This document shows positions 6,363 through 11,553 of a stretch of 11,553 nucleotides of DNA, piece by piece. The stretch covers positions 1 through 11,553 of the forward strand of contig CAJUNC010000031.1 in NCBI GenBank assembly GCA_910587695.1, read 5' to 3'. Source of the DNA: an uncultured Lactobacillus sp. (GTDB lineage Bacteria; Bacillota; Bacilli; Lactobacillales; Lactobacillaceae). Both the position numbers and the translations under genes were made by a program. Below the pieces are notes generated by a model. The model ran no database searches. It saw nothing but the letters and a program-made list of their open reading frames with translations, and was not told the DNA's origin. Each line of letters begins with the position of its first letter. Position 1 is the first letter of the stretch.

Positions 6363-8084
6363 TTACTTCGTGTATTCAGCTACTAAAGCTTCAACTTCTT
6401 CAGTTGTTTCGCAATCTTCAACTGCTTTTTGAGCTAATTCTTGCATCTTAACTGAATCAAGTTTCTTCAATAAGCTACGTGTCTTCAAGATCGAAGTTGC
6501 ACTCATTGAGAATTCATCTAAGCCTAAACCAAGCAACAATGGCACAGCAACTTGATCGCCAGCCATTTCACCACACATACCAGTCCACTTACCTTCTCTA
6601 TGTGAAGCATCGATAATGAGCTTGATCAAACGCAAGATAGATGGGTTATATGGTTGGTAAAGGTAAGATACACGTTCGTTACCACGGTCAGCTGCCATAG
6701 AGTATTGGATCAAGTCATTAGTTCCGATACTAAAGAAATCAGCATACTTAGCTAACTTGTCTGCGATCATTGCAGCAGCAGGGATCTCCATCATCATTCC
6801 GACTTCGATATCGTCAGAAACTGGAATACCTTCTTTAACTAACTTAGCTTTTTCTTCTTCAAAGATCGCCTTAGCATCTTTGAATTCCTTGACAGTAGCG
6901 ATCATTGGGAACATGATCGCTAAACGTCCATAGTTAGAAGCACGTAACAACGCACGCAATTGAGTACGGAAGATATCTTGACGATCTAATGAAATGCGGA
7001 TCGCACGATAACCCAAGAATGGGTTTTCTTCTTCTGGTAGCGGTAGATAAGGTAGATCCTTATCCCCACCAATATCCATTGTACGTACAACAACTTGTTT
7101 GCCGTTCATACCTTCGACTGCTTCTTTGTATGCTTTGAACTGTTCTTCTTCCGTTGGAAGCTCACTTGCATCCATGTATAAGAATTCAGAACGGAACAAT
7201 CCAACTGCTTCTGCCCCATTATCAACAGCACCTGTAACATCCTTAGGTGTACCGATATTAGCCCCTAAGATAACTTCTTTGCCGTCTTTGGAAACAGACT
7301 TAGCATCTTTTAATTGTTGCCATTCAGCTTTTTGAGCTTTGAAATCAGCAGCTTTTTGTTCATATTCAGCCAACTGTTCAGCAGTTGGATCAATAACTGC
7401 ATCCCCAGCAATACCATCGATAATGACCATATCGCCTTCTTTGATCTCAGTTGTTGCTGAGCCAGAACCCACGACTGCAGGGATCTCAAGAGTTCTTGAC
7501 ATGATAGCAGAGTGCGATGTCCGTCCACCGATATCAGTGATAAAGCCCTTAACAAAATTGCGGTCTAATTGTGCTGTATCAGATGGTGTCAAGTCATGCG
7601 CTACGATCACAACTTCTTCGTTGATCAAAGCTGGGTTAGGTAAAGTTACACCCAATAAATGACTCATAACACGCTTGGTTACGTCGCGAATATCGCCTGC
7701 ACGTTCTTGCATGTAAGCATTGTCTGTCATGCCTTCAAACATGGAAATAAACATGTCTGTTACGCTCTTCAAAGCAGCTTCAGCATTAACTTTTTCATTC
7801 TTGATTTGATTTTCGATTTGACCAATCATTTCAGGGTCAGCCAAGATCGTTAAGTGTGCCTCAAAAACTTCAGCTTCTTCAGCACCTAAGTTTTGGGCAG
7901 CTTTTTGCTTGATAGCTTCAAGCTCATTCTTGGAGGCTGCAACAGCATCATCCAAACGCTTGATCTCAGCTTCCGGATCAGAGATGCTGGTCTCAGAAAA
8001 TGAAAGGTCAGGTTGCACAAGCATGTAGGCTTTTGCGGCTGCAATTCCGTCACTAGCTGCGATACCCTTCAACATTTTCGTCAT
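6363..8084 (-). CDS. ptsI: PEP-protein phosphotransferase (PTS enzyme I)
   Basis: A cytoplasmic enzyme of 573 residues, the usual length, that takes phosphate from phosphoenolpyruvate and passes it to HPr, the first step of PTS sugar uptake. The N-terminal HPr-binding and phosphohistidine domain contains GGRTSHSAIMSR with the phosphorylated H191. The C-terminal TIM-barrel PEP domain shows LFRSEFLYMD (R298), VVRTMDIGGDKD (R334), MMEIPAA (E433), GTNDLIQY (N456-D457) and the catalytic cysteine C504 in GMCGEMAGD. All expected active-site residues are present. The ATG at 8084 overlaps the ptsH stop by one base (TAATG), consistent with translational coupling; GAAGGA lies 11 bases before it. Operon partner of ptsH, with a strong terminator downstream. 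Confidence 0.98.
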   Translation of the reverse strand: MTKMLKGIAASDGIAAAKAYMLVQPDLSFSETSISDPEAEIKRLDDAVAASKNELEAIKQKAAQNLGAEEAEVFEAHLTILADPEMIGQIENQIKNEKVNAEAALKSVTDMFISMFEGMTDNAYMQERAGDIRDVTKRVMSHLLGVTLPNPALINEEVVIVAHDLTPSDTAQLDRNFVKGFITDIGGRTSHSAIMSRTLEIPAVVGSGSATTEIKEGDMVIIDGIAGDAVIDPTAEQLAEYEQKAADFKAQKAEWQQLKDAKSVSKDGKEVILGANIGTPKDVTGAVDNGAEAVGLFRSEFLYMDASELPTEEEQFKAYKEAVEGMNGKQVVVRTMDIGGDKDLPYLPLPEEENPFLGYRAIRISLDRQDIFRTQLRALLRASNYGRLAIMFPMIATVKEFKDAKAIFEEEKAKLVKEGIPVSDDIEVGMMMEIPAAAMIADKLAKYADFFSIGTNDLIQYSMAADRGNERVSYLYQPYNPSILRLIKLIIDASHREGKWTGMCGEMAGDQVAVPLLLGLGLDEFSMSATSILKTRSLLKKLDSVKMQELAQKAVEDCETTEEVEALVAEYTK

Positions 8085-8350
8085 TATTCAGCAAGTCCTT
8101 CCTTTGTCATTGTTTCTGTAATAGCAGCGATTGCTTCGGCTTCATCAGCACCATCAGCAGAGATCACAACGTCAGCGTTTTGACCTACACCTAATGACAT
8201 AACACCCATAATAGACTTCAAGTTTACTGATTTACCTTGATATTCTAAAGTAATATCTGAGTTAAATTTGCTTGCAGCTTGCACCAAAAGTGTAGCTGGG
8301 CGTGCGTGAATACCTGTTTCTGCGATTACGTGAAATTCTTTCTTTTCCAT
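8084..8350 (-). CDS. ptsH: Phosphocarrier protein HPr
   Basis: An 88-residue small phosphocarrier. H15 in TGIHARPAT accepts phosphate from enzyme I and donates it to sugar-specific EIIA proteins. S46 in NLKSIMGVMSLG is the HPr kinase/phosphorylase site, and HPr(Ser-P) is the corepressor of CcpA in Firmicutes. Both residues sit at the canonical positions, so the start is firm. AAAGGAG precedes the ATG by about 11 bases, slightly long. It is first in the ptsH-ptsI operon, with a roughly 120-base leader that contains a cre-like site (8424-8438). Codon use is less GATC-rich than in its neighbours, in keeping with very high expression. Confidence 0.98.
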   Translation of the reverse strand: MEKKEFHVIAETGIHARPATLLVQAASKFNSDITLEYQGKSVNLKSIMGVMSLGVGQNADVVISADGADEAEAIAAITETMTKEGLAE

Positions 8351-8423
8351 TGTGGATCATGCTCCTTTAAATATAAATAAGATTTGTGCAACAATTAGTA
8401 AACAAATTGATTACAGTTGCAAA

Positions 8424-8438
8424 AGAATTCGTTTACAT
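8424..8438 (-). promoter_or_regulatory. cre-like CcpA site in the ptsH leader
   Basis: The minus-strand sequence ATGTAAACGAATTCT fits the classical cre consensus WTGNAANCGNWNNCW at every defined position. It lies about 30-45 bases downstream of the start predicted for the promoter at 8475-8503, where bound CcpA-HPr(Ser-P) could act as a roadblock. If a weaker second promoter nearer ptsH exists, the same site would lie upstream of it. Confidence 0.55.
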
Positions 8439-8451
8439 TAGCGATTACACT

Positions 8452-8464
8452 AGGTGTTGCACCT
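8452..8464. repeat. Small inverted repeat AGGTG-TTG-CACCT in the ptsH leader
   Basis: A perfect 5-bp inverted repeat with a 3-base spacer lies at the predicted 5' end of the ptsH transcript, just downstream of the -10 box. It would form a short 5' hairpin in the RNA or could be a protein site. The arms are too short to judge. Confidence 0.25.
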
Positions 8465-8474
8465 GCTATAAAAG

Positions 8475-8503
8475 ATAATACCATGAATTATTTATCAAGA
8501 CAA
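8475..8503 (-). promoter_or_regulatory. Promoter of the ptsHI operon
   Basis: On the minus strand TTGTCT (8503-8498) and TATTAT (8480-8475) are 17 bases apart, and TGG precedes the -10 to give an extended -10 promoter. Transcription would start near 8468. Confidence 0.6.
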
Positions 8504-8536
8504 GGTATCACCCTTAAACATTTTGATAATATGTCG

Positions 8537-8571
8537 AAAAAAATTTATTTATCATTTTTATGGTAATGATA
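8537..8571 (-). terminator. Weak terminator candidate after the 62-residue gene
   Basis: On the minus strand TATCATT (8571-8565) pairs with AATGATA (8556-8550) around an 8-base loop that overlaps the end of the coding region, and TTTTTTT (8543-8537) follows six bases later. The long gap and AT-only stem make it weak; read-through into ptsH is plausible. Confidence 0.3.
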
Positions 8572-8733
8572 GATAACTCCACCACCACGTTTGGCTGTAC
8601 CGACTACATTTTTCCGATAATTATAATTTAGTAAAATCTTTTGAAAATCCATAAATTCAGCCGTTTCGATCTCAAATTCTGTTATCTCACCTGCATGCAA
8701 GCGATCTAATAAAGCTTGATAATCCTTTTCCAT
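8545..8733 (-). CDS. Small conserved-looking protein of unknown function
   Basis: A 62-residue soluble protein, MEKDYQALLDRLHAGEI at the start and a basic, aromatic end (RGGGVIYHYHKNDK). The first half looks helical and acidic and the second half basic; there is no signal peptide, membrane span or recognisable catalytic motif. I cannot assign a family. The frame is open six codons further up, but AGAGGGGGGAG lies just before the ATG at 8733, and the predicted transcript start (near 8755) leaves no room for a ribosome site ahead of the longer start. It has its own extended -10 promoter, divergent from clpE, and stands upstream of ptsH in the same direction. Confidence 0.7.
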   Translation of the reverse strand: MEKDYQALLDRLHAGEITEFEIETAEFMDFQKILLNYNYRKNVVGTAKRGGGVIYHYHKNDK

Positions 8734-8761
8734 CCTGCTCCCCCCTCTCATATATTTTTAA

Positions 8762-8770
8762 ATTATACCA
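8762..8770 (-). promoter_or_regulatory. Extended -10 promoter of the 62-residue gene
   Basis: On the minus strand TGG directly precedes a perfect TATAAT (8767-8762). There is no good -35 hexamer at 17 bases (CAAGCA), which the extended -10 may compensate. Its -35 zone (8785-8790) overlaps the -35 of the clpE promoter on the other strand (8788-8793). Confidence 0.6.
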
Positions 8771-8787
8771 TCTACCAATTTTTTTGC

Positions 8788-8815
8788 TTGCACTTAAGAT
8801 AAAAATTTGTATAAT
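8788..8815 (+). promoter_or_regulatory. clpE promoter
   Basis: TTGCAC (8788-8793) and a perfect TATAAT (8810-8815) are separated by 16 bases. Transcription would start near 8822, a few bases before the CtsR operator, so a bound repressor would block initiation or early elongation. Confidence 0.7.
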
Positions 8816-8826
8816 AAAGCTACAAA

Positions 8827-8843
8827 GGTCAAAGTTGGTCAAA
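8827..8843 (+). promoter_or_regulatory. CtsR operator (tandem GGTCAAA) of clpE
   Basis: Two perfect GGTCAAA heptads (8827-8833 and 8837-8843) in direct orientation are separated by three bases. This matches the known CtsR heptad repeat, including its spacing. CtsR represses clp genes in low-GC Gram-positives and releases on heat or protein stress. The position directly after the predicted transcription start supports repression of clpE. A further TTTGACA (8848-8854) resembles an inverted single heptad. Confidence 0.92.
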
Positions 8844-8886
8844 CTGATTTTGACATTAAATTTACTCGGAAAGGTCGTGAATAGCT

Positions 8887-11049
8887 ATGTTATGCCAAAA
8901 TTGTCAACAAAACCAAGCTACGCTACATTTAACAACAAACATCAACGGTCGCCAAACTTCGATCGACCTTTGTCCTAACTGCTATCAAGCTTTGAAAAAT
9001 CAAAGTCAACTACCACCTTCCTTAGGGGGGATCTTCCAAGATCCCTTTGGTAGTGATCCATTCGCTGATCTCTTTAAAAAGATCGACCAACAAAACCAAC
9101 AGCGTTCCACACCAGCGCAAGAGCCCCTAACTCAAGCCGGTGATAATGGCGATAACGGTAGCATTTTGGATAAATACGGCCTCGATCTCACCGCCCAAGC
9201 TAAAGCAGGCCAGATCGACCCCGTTATCGGGCGTGACCGCGAGATAAAACGTGTAACTGAGATCTTGAATCGTCGCACTAAAAATAATCCTGTCCTTACC
9301 GGTGAAGCAGGGGTCGGGAAAACAGCAGTTGTCGAAGGTCTCGCCCAAAAGATCGTTGACGGCGATGTTCCACAAAAACTATTAAATAAAAAAGTTATCC
9401 GCCTAGATGTCGTTTCCCTAGTCCAAGGGACCGGGATCCGTGGCCAATTTGAGCAACGCATGCAGGAATTAATGGATGAGTTGAAACAAAAACAAGATAT
9501 CATCCTCTTTATCGATGAGATCCATGAGATAGTTGGCGCCGGAAACGCTGAGGGCGGCATGGATGCCGGCAATGTCTTAAAACCAGCTCTAGCTAGAGGC
9601 GAGTTTCAACTCGTCGGGGCTACTACTTTAAACGAATTTCGTACGATCGAAAAAGATGCCGCCTTGGCGCGACGTTTACAACCAGTCCAGGTCAAAGAAC
9701 CTTCTAAAGAGGAAGCTTTAGCGATCTTACATGGTCTACGTACTAAATATGAAAGCTACCATCAAGTCGCTTATACCGATGAAGCCCTTGAAAGTGCGAT
9801 CCAACTTTCGACTCGTTACATTCAAGACCGCTATTTGCCAGATAAAGCGATCGATCTCTTAGATGAAGCCGGCTCGCGTAAGAATTTAGCCTTACAAGCT
9901 TTTGATCCAAGCGAAGTCAAAGCTAAGATAGCTCAAGCTCAGGCAAATAAAAAAGCCGCTTTAGACCAAGAAGATTATGAAAAAGCCGCTTTTTATCGCG
10001 ATCAAGTCACTAAACTAGAAGATCATTTAACGGCTAAACCCCAAGCTAAAAGCGAAGTTACTGCCAAAGACATGGAAAAGATCGTTGAGGAAATGACTTC
10101 TATCCCTGTCGGCGAACTCAAACAAAAAGAACAAGCGCAATTACAAACCTTAGCCCAAACACTCAAGCAAAATGTTATCGGCCAAGACCGCGCCGTTGAT
10201 AAAGTTGCCCGCTCGATCCGACGCAATCGGATCGGCTTTAACAAATCCGGCCGGCCGATCGGTTCATTTCTTTTTATCGGTCCTACAGGAGTCGGGAAAA
10301 CAGAAGCTGCTAAACAACTTGCTTTAGAATTATTTGGGACGACTGAGGCCATGATCCGTTTTGATATGAGCGAATATATGGAAAAATTCTCTGTCTCTAA
10401 ATTGATCGGTTCTCCTCCAGGTTACGTTGGATACGAAGAAGCCGGCCAATTGACCGAACAAGTCCGACGGCATCCATATAGCTTGATCTTATTAGACGAG
10501 ATCGAAAAAGCTCATCCCGATGTCATGCATATGTTCTTGCAGATCTTAGATGATGGTCGCTTGACTGATTCACAAGGTAAGACTGTCAGCTTTAAAGATA
10601 CGATCATCATCATGACAAGTAACGCTGGTTCAGGTGATCCGATCGTCAACGTTGGCTTTGGCACAACTGAGAGCACACCTAATTTGGTAGTCGATAAATT
10701 GACTAAATACTTCAAACCGGAATTTTTGAACCGTTTTGATGATATTATCGAGTTCAATGCTTTAACTAAAGAAGATCTTGAGCAGATCGTTGAGTTGATG
10801 CTCGAAAAAGTCGACCAAACGCTACAAGAAAATGGAATGTCGCTCAAAGTTTCAACTAAGGCCCGCCAAAAATTAGTCGAATTAGGCTATGATCCTAAGA
10901 TGGGAGCCCGCCCACTACGCCGTACGATCCAAGACCAGATCGAAGACAAGGTGACTGACTTTTACCTCGATCATCCTCAAGTTAAAAACTTTTACGCCGA
11001 CTTGAGCGACGATACGATCGTGATCAGTGAAACAAGCGTTACTGAATAA
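8887..11049 (+). CDS. clpE: ATP-dependent Clp protease ATP-binding subunit ClpE
   Basis: A 720-residue Clp/Hsp100 unfoldase with two AAA+ modules that feeds misfolded proteins to ClpP. The N-terminal zinc finger that defines ClpE has C3-x2-C6 and C29-x2-C32, followed by a Q/N/P-rich linker (about 60-90). Module 1 has Walker A GEAGVGKT (139-146) and Walker B ILFIDE (206-211). A UVR-like coiled coil lies at about 355-380. Module 2 has Walker A GPTGVGKT (465-472), pore loop GYVG (512-515), Walker B ILLDE (534-538), a VGF tripeptide (589-591) where a ClpP-binding loop is expected, arginine finger region LNRF (614-617) and sensor-2 GARPLRR (673-679). No key residue is missing. The start gives the complete first zinc pair; GGAAAGG lies about 12 bases upstream, rather far. 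It is controlled by the CtsR box and ends at its own terminator. Confidence 0.97.
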   Translation: MLCQNCQQNQATLHLTTNINGRQTSIDLCPNCYQALKNQSQLPPSLGGIFQDPFGSDPFADLFKKIDQQNQQRSTPAQEPLTQAGDNGDNGSILDKYGLDLTAQAKAGQIDPVIGRDREIKRVTEILNRRTKNNPVLTGEAGVGKTAVVEGLAQKIVDGDVPQKLLNKKVIRLDVVSLVQGTGIRGQFEQRMQELMDELKQKQDIILFIDEIHEIVGAGNAEGGMDAGNVLKPALARGEFQLVGATTLNEFRTIEKDAALARRLQPVQVKEPSKEEALAILHGLRTKYESYHQVAYTDEALESAIQLSTRYIQDRYLPDKAIDLLDEAGSRKNLALQAFDPSEVKAKIAQAQANKKAALDQEDYEKAAFYRDQVTKLEDHLTAKPQAKSEVTAKDMEKIVEEMTSIPVGELKQKEQAQLQTLAQTLKQNVIGQDRAVDKVARSIRRNRIGFNKSGRPIGSFLFIGPTGVGKTEAAKQLALELFGTTEAMIRFDMSEYMEKFSVSKLIGSPPGYVGYEEAGQLTEQVRRHPYSLILLDEIEKAHPDVMHMFLQILDDGRLTDSQGKTVSFKDTIIIMTSNAGSGDPIVNVGFGTTESTPNLVVDKLTKYFKPEFLNRFDDIIEFNALTKEDLEQIVELMLEKVDQTLQENGMSLKVSTKARQKLVELGYDPKMGARPLRRTIQDQIEDKVTDFYLDHPQVKNFYADLSDDTIVISETSVTE

Positions 11050-11055
11050 TTCAAC

Positions 11056-11091
11056 AAACTGGGAGTTTTTTACCAACTTCCCAGTTTTTTT
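11056..11091 (+). terminator. Intrinsic terminator of clpE
   Basis: AAACTGGGA (11056-11064) pairs perfectly with TCCCAGTTT (11079-11087) and the stem runs into a T-tract interrupted once by A (11085-11096). It starts seven bases after the stop codon. Confidence 0.9.
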
Positions 11092-11094
11092 ATT

Positions 11095-11123
11095 TTCAAC
11101 ATTTCTATCAGATAGTTTATAAT
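11095..11123 (+). promoter_or_regulatory. Possible promoter of the DUF1827-like gene
   Basis: A perfect TATAAT (11118-11123) is preceded at 17 bases by TTCAAC (11095-11100), a weak -35. It is placed between the clpE terminator and the next gene, so a separate transcript is expected. A further AT-rich stretch follows, so the exact start is uncertain. Confidence 0.45.
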
Positions 11124-11142
11124 AATTATATAGAATTGGTAA

Positions 11143-11165
11143 TTGAAGCATGCATTTTACTTCAA
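11143..11165 (+). repeat. Hairpin in the leader of the DUF1827-like gene
   Basis: TTGAAG (11143-11148) and CTTCAA (11160-11165) form a 6-bp stem with an 11-base loop that includes the palindrome GCATGC. It lies in the predicted 5' leader. It has no proper T-tract, so a regulatory role is only possible, not shown. Confidence 0.3.
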
Positions 11166-11201
11166 AAATTTTACTATCATTTAGCAAAGGGGGAAATCAA
11201 C

Positions 11202-11477
11202 ATGCAACTGATCGATGTTACCAACAGCTACTCACGCATGATCCAACATGAATTAGTTAAATCACCAGTTCATTTCATCAAAGTATATACCCTAGGGAAT
11301 TCAAAAGTCGTCTATAAGAAAAAACATGCTTTTTCTGAGATCGTGATCTCAAATAAAATTCGTCGGGTCACTCCTAAAGAAATTGAATTTGTCAAAACTA
11401 AGCTTTTAAAAGACCGTGCTGACGCTGCGACTGTTACTGCTCAAGGAAACTTAGTGGAAATAAATTTGGAAAACTAA
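11202..11477 (+). CDS. DUF1827-like small protein
   Basis: A 91-residue soluble protein beginning MQLIDVTNSYSRMIQ, followed by segments likely to be strands (HFIKVYTLGNSKVVYKK, FSEIVISNK) and a basic helix (about 57-72). The opening IDVTNSYSR and the KVYTLGN and ISNK segments resemble my recollection of the DUF1827 family of lactobacilli and enterococci, whose function is unknown; the assignment is from memory and moderate. The frame is open 22 codons further upstream, but AAAGGGGGA (11186-11194) stands seven bases before the ATG at 11202 and fixes the start. It follows clpE in the same direction but behind a strong terminator, so it need not share CtsR control. A hairpin follows its stop. 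Confidence 0.7.
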   Translation: MQLIDVTNSYSRMIQHELVKSPVHFIKVYTLGNSKVVYKKKHAFSEIVISNKIRRVTPKEIEFVKTKLLKDRADAATVTAQGNLVEINLEN

Positions 11478-11516
11478 GACCTAGAAACCTCGTAAGCTAC
11501 GGCTATAATGCCCTCT

Positions 11517-11553
11517 AAGTATACAGATGAAATAGAAAATTCATCTTATACTT
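11517..11553 (+). terminator. Terminator-like hairpin cut by the window end
   Basis: AAGTATACAGATGAA (11517-11531) pairs with TTCATCTTATACTT (11540-11553), 14 base pairs with one bulged C and an 8-base loop. The last two visible bases are TT, but the window ends there, so a T-tract can neither be seen nor excluded. Its place, about 40 bases after the DUF1827-like stop, suits a terminator. Confidence 0.55.

Noticed and set aside
9132..9572. A 146-codon open frame on the minus strand inside clpE
   Set aside because: It is antisense to the conserved first AAA+ module, its translation is rich in Ser/Pro/Thr without a recognisable motif, and no ribosome site precedes it.
11504..11509. TATAAT after the DUF1827-like gene as a promoter for a downstream gene
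   Set aside because: No acceptable -35 hexamer lies 15-19 bases upstream, and a probable terminator hairpin begins eight bases later.

Overview
The window looks like a core chromosomal segment of a low-GC Gram-positive bacterium, most likely a member of the Lactobacillaceae (Ligilactobacillus-like; the genus is an inference). The grounds are the protein families present (LtaS-type lipoteichoic acid synthase, a diacylglycerol glycosyltransferase pair, HPr/EI, a CtsR-controlled ClpE), strong purine-rich ribosome binding sites, and AT-rich intergenic DNA. I see no mobile element, CRISPR array, tRNA or rRNA.

Layout, left to right. Positions 1-395 carry no gene. They hold promoter-like and palindromic signals that point leftward out of the window, then the intrinsic terminator of the first gene. 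From 396 to 8733 everything is on the minus strand: a lipoteichoic acid synthase (396-2459), a small YkuJ/DUF1797 protein (2569-2802), a three-gene glycolipid operon (6170 down to 2934: lafA-like and lafB-like glycosyltransferases and a polytopic UPF0104/LPG-synthase-TM-type membrane protein), the general PTS operon ptsH-ptsI (8350 down to 6363), and a 62-residue conserved-looking unknown protein (8545-8733). At 8734-8886 a divergent promoter region carries a perfect tandem CtsR operator, and rightward transcription begins: clpE (8887-11049), its terminator, and a 91-residue DUF1827-like protein (11202-11477). A hairpin is cut by the window end.

Functionally, the left half is envelope biogenesis. 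The two glycosyltransferases should build the diglycosyl-diacylglycerol that anchors lipoteichoic acid, the membrane protein may move or handle that lipid, and LtaS polymerises glycerol phosphate on it. The middle is the phosphoryl-relay core of sugar uptake and carbon catabolite control; its leader contains a cre-like CcpA site, so HPr may be regulated by the repressor it activates. The right part is protein quality control under CtsR.

Nothing here is clearly an undescribed defence or mobile system. The best leads are the membrane protein in the glycolipid operon, the small unknown proteins around clpE and ptsH, the structured leftward-facing regulatory region at 1-264, and a strong context-dependent codon choice that fills the genes with GATC.
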